From NCBI GenBank assembly GCA_902826095.1, contig CADEDN010000019.1:1-58329 (forward strand): DNA of 58,329 bases. Reading direction: 5' to 3'. Origin of the DNA: an uncultured Alphaproteobacteria bacterium. GTDB lineage: Bacteria; Pseudomonadota; Alphaproteobacteria; Caulobacterales; Parvularculaceae. Below, piece after piece: positions 7,405-15,599 of the stretch. Position 1 is the stretch's first letter. Each line of letters starts with the position of its first letter. A program made the position numbers and the translations under genes. The notes under the pieces were generated by a model. That model ran no database searches, had not been told where the DNA came from, and saw only the letters and a program-made list of their open reading frames with translations.

Positions 7405-8682
7405 TCATTCGAACGACGCCCCCGGATTTGCGTCCCACCAGGCGCCGAGATAGGCTGCTGCGGCGAGGAACCATCGCGCCGCCTCGCGATCGCGCGCCGC
7501 GGCGTCGAAACAGGCAAGCGTGTATTTCGCCAGATGCGCGTCGCCATGCGTCGCAGCCCTCGTCGCGAGCGTTGTCCTGATCTCTCCAGCCTCGCCGGCG
7601 TCGGCGTAGAAGACGGCCCCGGCGGCGTCGATCGGCGCCACGTTGACGATATCGCCTGACGCCGATGTCGGCGGCGGCGCGTCGCGAAGCCGGGCCTTGC
7701 CGAGCGTTGCGCGAAAGCCGAGCGCGTGGGTCGCCGCGACGCGCACGATCATGGTCTTGTCGCGCGACGCGTCGGCGCAGGCGAGCACCCCTTGCGGCAT
7801 GGTGAGCGCGTGGCTCCACCCATAGGGCGCATGGCCCGGATCATCCTGCAGCATCGACATCGCGCCGGCGCGCAAGAGCGCACGCTGCGCCGCCGCGACG
7901 GAAAGGTCCGCGGTGACGTCAGTGAGCAGCCACTCGGCATAACCATTCGCTTCGACCGCGAGCATGGTCGGCGCGATGTAGGGAGAAGTCGATCGGACCC
8001 GCGGCGGCGCCGCGAGCCGGGCCATGAGCTCGCTTTCGGCGTCGCCCGAAAAGACGTCCGCGTGCGCGCGTTCGTGCCAGGAAAGGCGCGCCGCCGCGAT
8101 CTTGGCGATCTGGCGCAGCGGCGCGCGCAGCAGCGCCGCCGCGCCGCCGACGCGCGCATCAAGGCGCGGCAATTCGGCAAGGAGGATCGGCGCATGCGCC
8201 GCGGCGCCGAGCATCGGAACGATTTCATCGACGAGCGCGGCGCGAAGCGAAAGGACCGTGACCCGCGGCGCGAGATAGAGTAGCGCCGCGTCAACCTCAT
8301 CCGCGTCGCCCTCCCTCATCGCCGCGATCAGCGCGCCGAGCGCTGCCTGTTCGTTCGCGAAATCCCGCGCGCGTGTTTCGACTTCGTCTCCCGCCCTTGC
8401 ATAGTCGGCGGCGATCGCCGCGATGCGACGACGCGCCTGATCGCGCGCGGAGGGCGCGACCATCGGCAACAGCCCCGCCCGCGCCGCAAGCTCAAGCGGC
8501 GCGTGGGTGAGGAAGGACGTGTCGGCGTCGCGCTTCGGCGCTGCGATCGCCGCGGCGACGGCGTCGATGAGCGCGCCGTCGCTTAGGTTTGAAACCGGGC
8601 TCTTCGCCCATTCGTCGCTCCCGTCCGGCGCGTCCGCGACCGTCGGGGAGAGGCCACTCAAGAGGCTCGCCGCGTGTTGCAT
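7405..8682 (-). CDS. Unrecognised 425-residue protein under SoxR-type promoter
   Basis: I do not recognise this family with confidence. The protein is Ala-rich, apparently all-helical, has no signal peptide or membrane span, and carries several histidines in conserved-looking settings: SWHERAHADVF, DPGHAPYGWSHALTMPQG, RVAATHALGFRA and THGDAHLAKYTLACFD. That pattern would suit a metal- or flavin-using enzyme, possibly related to questin-oxidase-like proteins, but this is a guess. The ATG at 8682 (MQHAASLL) is preferred over a TTG at 8697, which overlaps the predicted -10 box. The promoter places the start of transcription at or next to the ATG, so the mRNA may be leaderless. It is divergent from soxR and should be induced by redox-cycling compounds. 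Confidence 0.75.
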   Translation of the reverse strand: MQHAASLLSGLSPTVADAPDGSDEWAKSPVSNLSDGALIDAVAAAIAAPKRDADTSFLTHAPLELAARAGLLPMVAPSARDQARRRIAAIAADYARAGDEVETRARDFANEQAALGALIAAMREGDADEVDAALLYLAPRVTVLSLRAALVDEIVPMLGAAAHAPILLAELPRLDARVGGAAALLRAPLRQIAKIAAARLSWHERAHADVFSGDAESELMARLAAPPRVRSTSPYIAPTMLAVEANGYAEWLLTDVTADLSVAAAQRALLRAGAMSMLQDDPGHAPYGWSHALTMPQGVLACADASRDKTMIVRVAATHALGFRATLGKARLRDAPPPTSASGDIVNVAPIDAAGAVFYADAGEAGEIRTTLATRAATHGDAHLAKYTLACFDAAARDREAARWFLAAAAYLGAWWDANPGASFE

Positions 8683-8688
8683 CCCGAC

Positions 8689-8719
8689 CTTATGCAAGTT
8701 AAAGTGAACTTTAAGTCAA
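8689..8719 (-). promoter_or_regulatory. SoxR box in a 19-bp-spacer promoter
   Basis: Read on the minus strand: -35 TTGACT (8719-8714), a 19-bp spacer, and -10 CATAAG (8694-8689). A perfect dyad of 7 bp arms and 2-bp centre (8699-8714) lies between them; its core AAGTTCACTT fits the known SoxR core AAGTTnACTT. Over-long 19-bp spacers with a central dyad are the hallmark of MerR-family activated promoters. It drives the 425-residue gene; soxR starts 15 bp beyond on the other strand. Confidence 0.8.
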
Positions 8720-8733
8720 GCGAGGCCGCGCCG

Positions 8734-9252
8734 ATGGTCGAAGGAGCCGGATCACGTCCTCGCGAACGCGCCGCGATGATCTCCATCAGCGATCTCGCCA
8801 GACGCGCTGGCGTCAGGGCGAGCGCGCTGAGGTTTTATGAGACCGAAGGGCTGATCGCCTCGGCGCGCAGCGCCGGCGGGCGGCGATATTATCCGAAAGC
8901 GGAGCTTCGACGCGTCGCCTTCATCCGCGCCGCGCAGGCGGTCGGCCTTTCGCTGGACGACATAAGGAACGCCCTCGCCGCCCTCCCCGGCAAGCGGACG
9001 CCGACGAAAGAGGATTGGGAGAAGCTTTCAAGAAGCTGGCGGCCGCTCCTTGACGCGCGCATCGCCGAGATGACGCGCCTGCGCGATACGCTCACAAACT
9101 GCATCGGATGCGGATGTTTGTCGCTGAAAGCATGCGCGCTCTACAATCCGGACGACGCGGCCGCGAAGCGAGGTCCGGGCGCGCGGTATCTGTTGGGGGA
9201 CAGCGCCGGGGATTTGATGAAAAAGCGGCCAAAGGCGCGTCACGCGCTTTGA
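8734..9252 (+). CDS. soxR: Redox-sensing MerR-family activator SoxR
   Basis: 172 residues from the ATG at 8734, preceded by GCGAGG at a spacing of 8; an internal ATG at 8776 is possible. The MerR winged helix is ISDLARRAGVRASALRFYE, followed by a dimerisation helix (WEKLSRSWRPLLDARIAEM). The signature is the [2Fe-2S] cluster motif CIGCGCLSLKAC, identical in spacing to SoxR. SoxR is activated when redox-active compounds oxidise the cluster. No soxS is present, as expected outside enterics; the divergent 425-residue gene carries the SoxR box and is the obvious direct target. Confidence 0.95.
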   Translation: MVEGAGSRPRERAAMISISDLARRAGVRASALRFYETEGLIASARSAGGRRYYPKAELRRVAFIRAAQAVGLSLDDIRNALAALPGKRTPTKEDWEKLSRSWRPLLDARIAEMTRLRDTLTNCIGCGCLSLKACALYNPDDAAAKRGPGARYLLGDSAGDLMKKRPKARHAL

Positions 9253-9356
9253 CGACCGAAAGGCGCGTTGCAGATCCTTCGAGACGCTTTCGCTGACGCG
9301 AAGGGCTTTTTAAGATGAGATGCTGCGGCGCTGGTCCGGGGGGAGGCATTGGGTGC

Positions 9357-9738
9357 GGAGGGATTGGCGCGGGATGAGGCCATTCATCCGCATCAAAACC
9401 AATCCCCTCCGGCGCTGCGCGCTGCGTCCCCTTTCCAAGGGGAGGGAAAGAAGCTGCGCGCCCTTCTTTCTTTCACCCCCCTTGGAAAGCAGGGCGATCG
9501 CATTTGGCGCTGCAATGCCTCCCCCTCTCCCGCTTGCGGGGTCGGACCATGTGTCCGACGGGCCGGGGGTGAGGGGGCGTCAACGAAGGGAATCCCTCGT
9601 TCAGACGACCCCTCACCCTGCCCTCTCCCGCAAGCGGGAGAGGGTGGCGCACCAAATGCGATCGCCATGCCTTGAAAAGGGGGGCTGTGAGGATTGGGGC
9701 TGTTTCAGCCTGATCTCTCCAGCTTCGCCAATCCCTCC
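9357..9738. repeat. 382-bp nested palindromic intergenic element
   Basis: This fills the 500-bp gap between soxR and astB. The outer ends are a perfect 13-bp inverted repeat (9357-9369 and 9726-9738, GGAGGGATTGGCG and complement). Inside, the region around 9477-9690 folds on a centre near 9590: GGCGATCGCATTTGGCGC on the left answers GCGCACCAAATGCGATCGCC on the right, and CTCTCCCGCTTGCGGG answers CCCGCAAGCGGGAGAG. A local hairpin GTCGGAC-CATGT-GTCCGAC sits at 9541-9559. No open reading frame here is convincing. It resembles a composite of palindromic repeats, or a miniature non-coding mobile element. Confidence 0.6.
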
Positions 9739-9752
9739 TGCGCCGCAGCGCG

Positions 9753-11057
9753 CTACCGCTGGAAATCGTAAAACGCGCCCATGCCGAGCAGTCTCGTCAG
9801 CGCGTCGATCGCGGCGAGCGCTTCTTCCATGAATTTCGGATCGCGCAGGTCATCGGGAATAAGTCGGTCGCGATAATGCTTCCCCGCCCAGGCTTCGAGC
9901 GCGTCGAATTTCTCATCGTCAAGAAGGAAATTCGCATTCGTCGCTGTGAGCTCCTCGTCCGAGAGGATGACGCGCAGGCGCAGGCAGGCGGGCCCGCCGC
10001 CGTTTCGCATCGATTCGCGCACATCCATGTAGATCGCGCGGTTGATCGGATTGTTCTTTGAAAGCGTCTCATCGACGAAGGCTTTGACGCGCGCGTTTTC
10101 TTCCGACTCCTTCGGCAGAACGAGCGCCATCTCGCCGCCCGGCAAAGACAAAAGCTGCGAATTGAACAGGTAAGTCGCGATCGCGTCCTCAAGGCTCACC
10201 TGCGACGCCGGCGCCTCGACGATCTCCACGAAGGGCGCGGCCTTGCGGATCGCCGCGAGAGCGCGGTCGCGGTCCTCAAAACTCCGCTCATGGAGAAAAA
10301 GCGCGGTCCCGTTGGCGACGCCGACGACGTCATTGTGAAAGGCGCCGGCGTCGAGCGCGGCTTTTGACTGCTGTACGAAGACGGTCTTTGAAGGGTCCAG
10401 CAAGTGACTGCGCGCGACGGCCTCGCTCGCCCGCAGTTTCTGGCGCGCCGGGAATTTGTCGCCGTCGATCCCGTACACGAAAAGATGAACGCCCCTGTCG
10501 CCATGATCTTTCGCGAGGCGGCCGTGATTCGCCGCCCCCTCGTCGCCAAAGTGAACGCCGCCTGGCAGCAGCGGATGGTGAACGAAATGCCGCTCACTGC
10601 CGAAGATATGTTTCAGCACGCGCGCGGTCGTATCGCCTTCAATCGCGCGATGGAAATTCGTCGCGAGATTGGCGGGCGTGAAATGAACCTTGCCGTCCGC
10701 TGCGTCGGGCGACGGCGCGACCGTGCCGGCGTTCGCCGTCCACATCGACGAGGCCGCATAACAATTGGCGAGGATCTCCGGATGCGCTGACGCTTTCTCG
10801 ATGATCTGGCGATCGGTCCCGGAGAAGCCGAGCGCGCGCAACGTCTTCATATGCGGGCGATCCTGCGGCGGCAGCAAACCCTGATGCAGCCCGAGCAATT
10901 TCACCGCGCGCATCTTGGCGAGCCCCTGCAGCGCCGCCGCGCGCGGATTGGACGCGGCGCCCTTGTTCCTCGCCGACGCCAGATTGCCGAAGGAGAGCCC
11001 CGCGTAATTATGCGTCGGGCCGATCAGGCCGTCGAAATTGAGTTCGTGATGGGTCAT
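9753..11057 (-). CDS. astB: N-succinylarginine dihydrolase
   Basis: 434 residues, full length for AstB, the second enzyme of the arginine succinyltransferase pathway, which removes two ammonia and CO2 from N2-succinylarginine to give N2-succinylornithine. The amidinotransferase-like fold shows MTHHELNFDGLIGPTHNYAG at the start, the conserved FGNLAS, and the catalytic Cys in GGGPACLRLRV. Its ATG overlaps the stop of hepT in ATGA, so its translation is coupled to a toxin gene. Upstream on the same strand are mntA, astD, astA and an M20 hydrolase. Confidence 0.95.
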   Translation of the reverse strand: MTHHELNFDGLIGPTHNYAGLSFGNLASARNKGAASNPRAAALQGLAKMRAVKLLGLHQGLLPPQDRPHMKTLRALGFSGTDRQIIEKASAHPEILANCYAASSMWTANAGTVAPSPDAADGKVHFTPANLATNFHRAIEGDTTARVLKHIFGSERHFVHHPLLPGGVHFGDEGAANHGRLAKDHGDRGVHLFVYGIDGDKFPARQKLRASEAVARSHLLDPSKTVFVQQSKAALDAGAFHNDVVGVANGTALFLHERSFEDRDRALAAIRKAAPFVEIVEAPASQVSLEDAIATYLFNSQLLSLPGGEMALVLPKESEENARVKAFVDETLSKNNPINRAIYMDVRESMRNGGGPACLRLRVILSDEELTATNANFLLDDEKFDALEAWAGKHYRDRLIPDDLRDPKFMEEALAAIDALTRLLGMGAFYDFQR

Positions 11058-11404
11058 TCCGCGTCGAGACCTACAAGGATTTCCGACAATAGAATTCTGA
11101 GCGTCGGAATTTCACTGATTGAAATAGCGTGAACAAGCGCAGGATTTATCTGTCGGTAGCGGTGAACCAGTATGTTCCGAAAGGCGACAATCTCAGCCAC
11201 TTTCGGAATTCGGCCGGCGATCACCGGATCGTGTTGCGACGTGGCGTTCAGCGCTTCCGCAAGGGTTATGTAAAGCCGTTCGACGATCAACCTCAGATCT
11301 TCGTTCAGAAGAAATGCCTCAAGCGAGACGCCGAGAACGCGCCGCTCGATCCCCGCCGCCGCGTCGAGCGCGTCGGCGATAAAGGCCTTGACGTCAGGCT
11401 TCAT
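11054..11404 (-). CDS. hepT: HepT-family HEPN toxin
   Basis: 116 residues from the ATG at 11404. The HEPN RNase motif R-x4-H-x-Y is present as RNILVHRY (Arg76, His81, Tyr83). In characterised MntA/HepT pairs HepT cuts RNA and is silenced when MntA adds AMP to that tyrosine. The gene overlaps the end of mntA by 11 bp and ends in an ATGA overlap with astB. It is therefore wedged in the ast operon. The motif is intact, so the toxin is probably functional. Confidence 0.88.
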   Translation of the reverse strand: MKPDVKAFIADALDAAAGIERRVLGVSLEAFLLNEDLRLIVERLYITLAEALNATSQHDPVIAGRIPKVAEIVAFRNILVHRYRQINPALVHAISISEIPTLRILLSEILVGLDAE

Positions 11405-11705
11405 AGATGAGCTCGCGATCCTTGTTGATCGTTCGGATGACATATTTGTTGCGCAGCGCGCTGAAATCGACGAGATCGACGTCGCGCCCAAGGGTCGCCT
11501 TCAAGTCCGCCTCAAAATCAAACAGCACGCCGAGCCAAGGCTTTTTCATCCAATCGATGAAGTCTACCAGAAAATCCGCATCGCTCGTCGCCGGATCGAA
11601 GTCATCGCCGCGCGCGGCTGAACCGAAAACTTCAAGCCGCTTCACGCCGTGCTTCTTGCAGAGGCGGACGATGTCGTCGAGCTTGGCGGCGATCGCAGGA
11701 TGCAT
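11394..11705 (-). CDS. mntA: MntA-family minimal nucleotidyltransferase antitoxin
   Basis: 103 residues. The pol-beta nucleotidyltransferase signature is complete: Gly28-Ser29 in FGSAARGDDF, the metal-binding pair Asp42 and Asp44 in TSDADFLVDF, and a third acidic residue in GRDVDLVDF. MntA proteins transfer AMP to the HepT toxin. It overlaps hepT by 11 bp and starts 43 bp after the astD stop, on the same strand. The pair makes a type VII toxin-antitoxin module lodged inside an arginine-catabolic operon. Confidence 0.9.
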   Translation of the reverse strand: MHPAIAAKLDDIVRLCKKHGVKRLEVFGSAARGDDFDPATSDADFLVDFIDWMKKPWLGVLFDFEADLKATLGRDVDLVDFSALRNKYVIRTINKDRELIYEA

Positions 11706-11748
11706 GAGCTGAACCTAATTCAGGATCGATCACGTTTCGAGGGTCGCA

Positions 11749-13212
11749 TCAGGATTTAACCCCCACCTGCCCGGCCGGCATGGCGAGGAGCTTTTCGCCT
11801 TCCATCGACGCCACGGGATACGCGCAATAATCCGCCGCGTAATAGGCGGCGGGGCGATGATTGCCGGAATAGCCGACGCCGCCGAACGGCGCCGATGAGG
11901 CGGCGCCCGTCGTCTGGCGGTTCCAGTTGACGATGCCCGCGCGCGAAAGCGCCAGGAACTTCTCCCATTTTTTCGCGTCATCGGAGAGGAGGCCCGCCGA
12001 CAGTCCGAACGCCGTCGCGTTGGCTCTGGCGATCGCCCCGTCGAAATCGGCGGCGCGATAGACGGCGAGCATCGGCCCGAAATGCTCTTCGTCCGGGATC
12101 GCTTCGGCCCGCGTCAGGTCGATGATGCCGGGCGAAACGAAAGCCGATCCTTCGTCCTGCACGGACAGCGCGCGGACCACTTCCCCGCCCTGCTCGGCGC
12201 GGAAATCAAAGGCGCGTTCAAGCCCTTCCGCCGCTTTCGCCGAGATGACCGGCCCCATGAAGGGTTGCGGATCGGCGAAGGGCTGATCGACAATCAGGCG
12301 GTCGCGCATCTTTGCGAGCGCGTCGAGAAACAAGTCTCCGGCGGCGCCTTCGGGGACAATGAGCCGCCGCGCGCAGGTGCAGCGCTGGCCGGAGGTCAGG
12401 AATGCCGACTGGATGACGGTCCAGGCCGCGGCGTCGACATCGTCCGTATCCCACCAGATCAGCGGATTGTTGCCGCCGAGTTCGAGCGCAAGGATGACAT
12501 CGAGCCGGTCGACGAATTTCCTGTGGATCGCAAGACCCGTCCGATAGCCGCCGGTGAAAAGAACGCCGTCAATGCCGCCGGCGTCGAGCACCGCCTCGCC
12601 GGTCTCCCGCGCGCCGTGCAATAGATTGACGACGCCTTTCGGGACGCCGGCTTCTTCAAGACGTTGAACGAGAAAGCCGCCGGGGCCGGGCGCCAGTTCC
12701 GACGGTTTGAAAACGACACTGTTGCCGGCGAGAAGCGCCGGTACGATATGCCCGTTGGGGAGATGCGCCGGAAAATTGAACGGCCCAAGGACCGCCATCA
12801 CGCCGTGCGGCTTGTGGCGCAGCGCGCTGCGGCTCGCGCCCATATTGGTTGATTTTTCTCCGGTTCGCTCGCGATAGGCGTGAATGGATATGTCGACCTT
12901 GCCGGCGACGGAGGCGGCTTCCGTCTTCGTCTCCCAGAACGGCTTGCCGGTCTCCTTCGAAATAAGGCGCGCGAGGTCGTCGGCGTCGCGCTGAATGATG
13001 TCGCGGAAACGCTCGAGAATGCGGATGCGCGCCTCAAGCGGCGTCAGTGCCCAGCCCTGAAACGCGTTTCGCGCCGCCACCATCGCCTCGCGCACGTCGT
13101 CGCGCGTCGCCGAAGCCGCCTCGAAAACTTGCTTTCCCGTCGAGGGATCGAAGGACTGGATCGCGCTCCCTCGCCCGTCTCGCCATTCGCCATTGATGAA
13201 GAGCTTGTTCAT
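11749..13212 (-). CDS. astD: Succinylglutamate-semialdehyde dehydrogenase
   Basis: 487 residues, the AstD length. This NAD-dependent aldehyde dehydrogenase makes N-succinylglutamate in the fourth step of the arginine succinyltransferase pathway. Family marks include GPFNFPAHLPNGHIVPALLA, VFKPSELAPGP, the general-base Glu in ALELGGNNPLI, and the catalytic Cys in GQRCTCARRLIV. It starts 3 bp after the astA stop, which implies one mRNA. The next gene downstream is not another ast gene but mntA, 43 bp on. Confidence 0.95.
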   Translation of the reverse strand: MNKLFINGEWRDGRGSAIQSFDPSTGKQVFEAASATRDDVREAMVAARNAFQGWALTPLEARIRILERFRDIIQRDADDLARLISKETGKPFWETKTEAASVAGKVDISIHAYRERTGEKSTNMGASRSALRHKPHGVMAVLGPFNFPAHLPNGHIVPALLAGNSVVFKPSELAPGPGGFLVQRLEEAGVPKGVVNLLHGARETGEAVLDAGGIDGVLFTGGYRTGLAIHRKFVDRLDVILALELGGNNPLIWWDTDDVDAAAWTVIQSAFLTSGQRCTCARRLIVPEGAAGDLFLDALAKMRDRLIVDQPFADPQPFMGPVISAKAAEGLERAFDFRAEQGGEVVRALSVQDEGSAFVSPGIIDLTRAEAIPDEEHFGPMLAVYRAADFDGAIARANATAFGLSAGLLSDDAKKWEKFLALSRAGIVNWNRQTTGAASSAPFGGVGYSGNHRPAAYYAADYCAYPVASMEGEKLLAMPAGQVGVKS

Positions 13213-13215
13213 GGA

Positions 13216-14229
13216 TCACCACGCCACGCAGCGCACGCTGTCGCCGACTTTTGCGTTCAGCGCCTTCGCCGCCGCTTTCGAAATAATGAGCGAGTCGCCG
13301 TCAATCTGCGCTTTTTCCCGCACGCAGCGGAAGGACGAGACGGCGCCGGTCGCCATCAGAAAGGTCCCGGCGTTGTCGACATCGCCCGTCGCGAACAGCC
13401 GCTTTACGCGGCTCTCGCGGATCGTCCGGATCTGGCTCGTCTTGGCGTCGACGAGCGGGCCGCCGTCGAAAATGTCGACATAATTGTCCCATTCGAAGCC
13501 TTCGGCGATCAGCATCTCATAGGCGGCCTGCGCGCTTTCGTGAGGGCGCCCGATGCAGGCGCGCGCGTCCGCCGAAAGGAAGACCGTGTAAACAGGATGG
13601 CGCGGCATCAAATCCTGGATGAACTGGTTGCCATGCGCGGCGTTGTGGAGATCGGCCTCTTCAAATCCCATTTCGAAAAATTGCCGGCCGACCGACTCCC
13701 AGAACGGCTGCTCGCCATTGGGCCCTCGCCAGCCGCGCAATTCGGCGCAGATATGGTCCGCGATGATGTCCGGCTTTTGCGCGATGAAGAGATAGCGAGC
13801 CCGCGCCAGCAATTTCCCGGCGCCAAGGCCGCGCGCTTCGGGCGAGACGAACAGCATGCCGACTTCCGCGCAGGCGGTGAAGTCGTGGCTCGGCATCAGC
13901 ACCGTCCGTCGCGTCGTCAGGTTGAATTCTTCCGAATGATGGACCTCGTCGATCAGCTTGTAATTGATGAAGCCTTCCTTGAGGCCGATCGACGAGAAGA
14001 CGCCGCAGGTGCCCATGATGCGGCCGTCGCTCTCAAGGACCATCATGTAGACTTCGCCGCCCGGCGCTGTCGCGCCGCTTGCAAAACTCGCGACCGCGCG
14101 CGCGATGCGCTCCCGCAACGCGTCGTCGTCATTCGGCAGATTGGTCATGCCGCCGCCTGTCAGCCGCGCGAATGCGCGCAGCTCCTTGAAGTCTTCCGGA
14201 CGGACTGGCCGGATGAACGGAACGCTCAT
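13216..14229 (-). CDS. astA: Arginine N-succinyltransferase
   Basis: 337 residues, normal for AstA, a GNAT-fold enzyme that transfers succinyl from succinyl-CoA to the alpha-amine of arginine, the first step of the pathway. Recognisable blocks are the N-terminal VRPEDFKELRAFARLTGGGM and MLFVSPEARGLGAGKLLARA, the acyl-CoA-binding loop. It overlaps the M20 hydrolase upstream by ATGA and is followed 3 bp later by astD. Confidence 0.95.
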   Translation of the reverse strand: MSVPFIRPVRPEDFKELRAFARLTGGGMTNLPNDDDALRERIARAVASFASGATAPGGEVYMMVLESDGRIMGTCGVFSSIGLKEGFINYKLIDEVHHSEEFNLTTRRTVLMPSHDFTACAEVGMLFVSPEARGLGAGKLLARARYLFIAQKPDIIADHICAELRGWRGPNGEQPFWESVGRQFFEMGFEEADLHNAAHGNQFIQDLMPRHPVYTVFLSADARACIGRPHESAQAAYEMLIAEGFEWDNYVDIFDGGPLVDAKTSQIRTIRESRVKRLFATGDVDNAGTFLMATGAVSSFRCVREKAQIDGDSLIISKAAAKALNAKVGDSVRCVAW

Positions 14230-15464
14230 TGGAGTTTGGCTCCGGGATTGGGAATGTCGCCGGCGGCGACGCGCAATAGCAGCAGCGCGGAGAGTTTTGC
14301 GCGCTCTTCAAGACTGTCGAGCTTCACGAACTCGTTCGCGCTGTGGATGTCGCCGCCGCGCGCGCCGAGCGTGTCAATGACGGGAACGCCCGCCGCCGCG
14401 ATGTTGTTGCCGTCGCAAACGCCGCCGGTCGCCTTCCAGCCGATGTCGAGGCCAAGCTCGACGCCGCAATCCTTCAGCGCCCGGAAGAACGCTTCGAGCG
14501 CCGGCGTCATCGGCTTTGGCGGACGGCCGAACGAGCCGTGAAGATGCGCGCCATGGCCCTCGCGGGCGTTGACGGCGGCGATCAGTTTGCGCGCCTCGTC
14601 CAGGAACCAGTCGGCGTCATCGGCCGTCTCGACGCGGACATTGAACCGCGCGACCGCCTTGTCTGGAACGACATTGTTCGGACCGCCGCCGTCGAGCTTT
14701 GCGACATTGACGGTGAGGCCGTCGCGCTTGCCGGAGAGATCGTCGAGGTCCGCCATGAATCGCGCCGCCGCGACGACGGCGTTGCGGCCCGACGCGTGAT
14801 CGCGGCCCGCATGCGCGGCGCGCCCGGAAAAGACGGCCGAAAAATTGCCGCTGCCTTTCCTCGCGCCGGCGAGCGTTCCGTCCGCCATCGCCGGTTCATA
14901 GACCATCGCGAATTGCGCGCGTTTTGCCGCCTCGTGAAGCAGCTCTGCCGATCCCGGCGAGCCGATTTCCTCATCGGCGTTGAGGATGATCTCAAACCCA
15001 ATGCGGTCGGCCAGCGCCGAGCGCTCGACCGCCATCAGCGCGTACAGCATCACTAGGATGCCGCCCTTCATGTCGGCGCCGCCGGGCGCATTCATCGTGT
15101 CAGAGTCGATCATCCGGCCGGTCTGGAAGGCATGATCGGCGGGAAAGACCGTGTCCATATGCCCGGCGAGCAGCACACGGACCGGCGCTTGCGGGCGTTT
15201 GACGATCCGCAGGCAGTCGCCAAGCTGTCGCGCGACGATTTCGCCGTTCGCCATGATCAGCGATTGCGGGCTGGACGGCGCCGTCTCTATCTCGGCGCCA
15301 AGCGCGCCGAACGCATCGGCGAGGACGCCGTGCATGACGGCGAGCCCTTCAAGATTGGCAGTGCCTGTGTTGATTGCGCACCACTCGCGCAAGCGCGCAC
15401 TCATCTCGCCGCGCTTGCCGTCGAGAAACGCCAAGTCCTTTGAAATATCTGTCTTTCCGGCCAT
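14226..15464 (-). CDS. M20 family metallohydrolase of the ast operon
   Basis: 412 residues from the ATG at 15464 (MAGKTDISK); a TTG nine bases upstream is less likely. It has all the zinc ligands and catalytic acids of M20 peptidases: LLAGHMDTVFP, GGADMKGG, NADEEIGSPGS, VYEPA and the C-terminal DIHSANEFV. It is closest in style to carboxypeptidase G2, which frees glutamate from N-acyl conjugates. It is the first gene of the ast operon and overlaps astA by ATGA. No astE (succinylglutamate desuccinylase) is in the window, so I infer that this enzyme hydrolyses N-succinylglutamate. That function is inference from position and family only. Confidence 0.85.
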   Translation of the reverse strand: MAGKTDISKDLAFLDGKRGEMSARLREWCAINTGTANLEGLAVMHGVLADAFGALGAEIETAPSSPQSLIMANGEIVARQLGDCLRIVKRPQAPVRVLLAGHMDTVFPADHAFQTGRMIDSDTMNAPGGADMKGGILVMLYALMAVERSALADRIGFEIILNADEEIGSPGSAELLHEAAKRAQFAMVYEPAMADGTLAGARKGSGNFSAVFSGRAAHAGRDHASGRNAVVAAARFMADLDDLSGKRDGLTVNVAKLDGGGPNNVVPDKAVARFNVRVETADDADWFLDEARKLIAAVNAREGHGAHLHGSFGRPPKPMTPALEAFFRALKDCGVELGLDIGWKATGGVCDGNNIAAAGVPVIDTLGARGGDIHSANEFVKLDSLEERAKLSALLLLRVAAGDIPNPGAKLQ

Positions 15465-15599
15465 TTGCGGCAAGCTCTAGCCTTGGCGTTCTCTGGCGGC
15501 AAGCCGGCCTTCAAGGCGGCTCTCGCCATTGCCCAGTCGAATCGAACCTCCCTATAGTCGGAACCCCATGTTTCGAAAGCGACTTCCGACCAACAGGCC

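Noticed and set aside
9393-9668. Open frames within the palindromic gap
   Set aside because: They run through inverted repeats in both strands, and translated sequences are low-complexity Pro/Arg/Gly.
12880-14541. 553-codon open frame on the plus strand across astD and astA
   Set aside because: It is antisense to two well-supported genes and has no recognisable family. High GC makes long antisense frames common.
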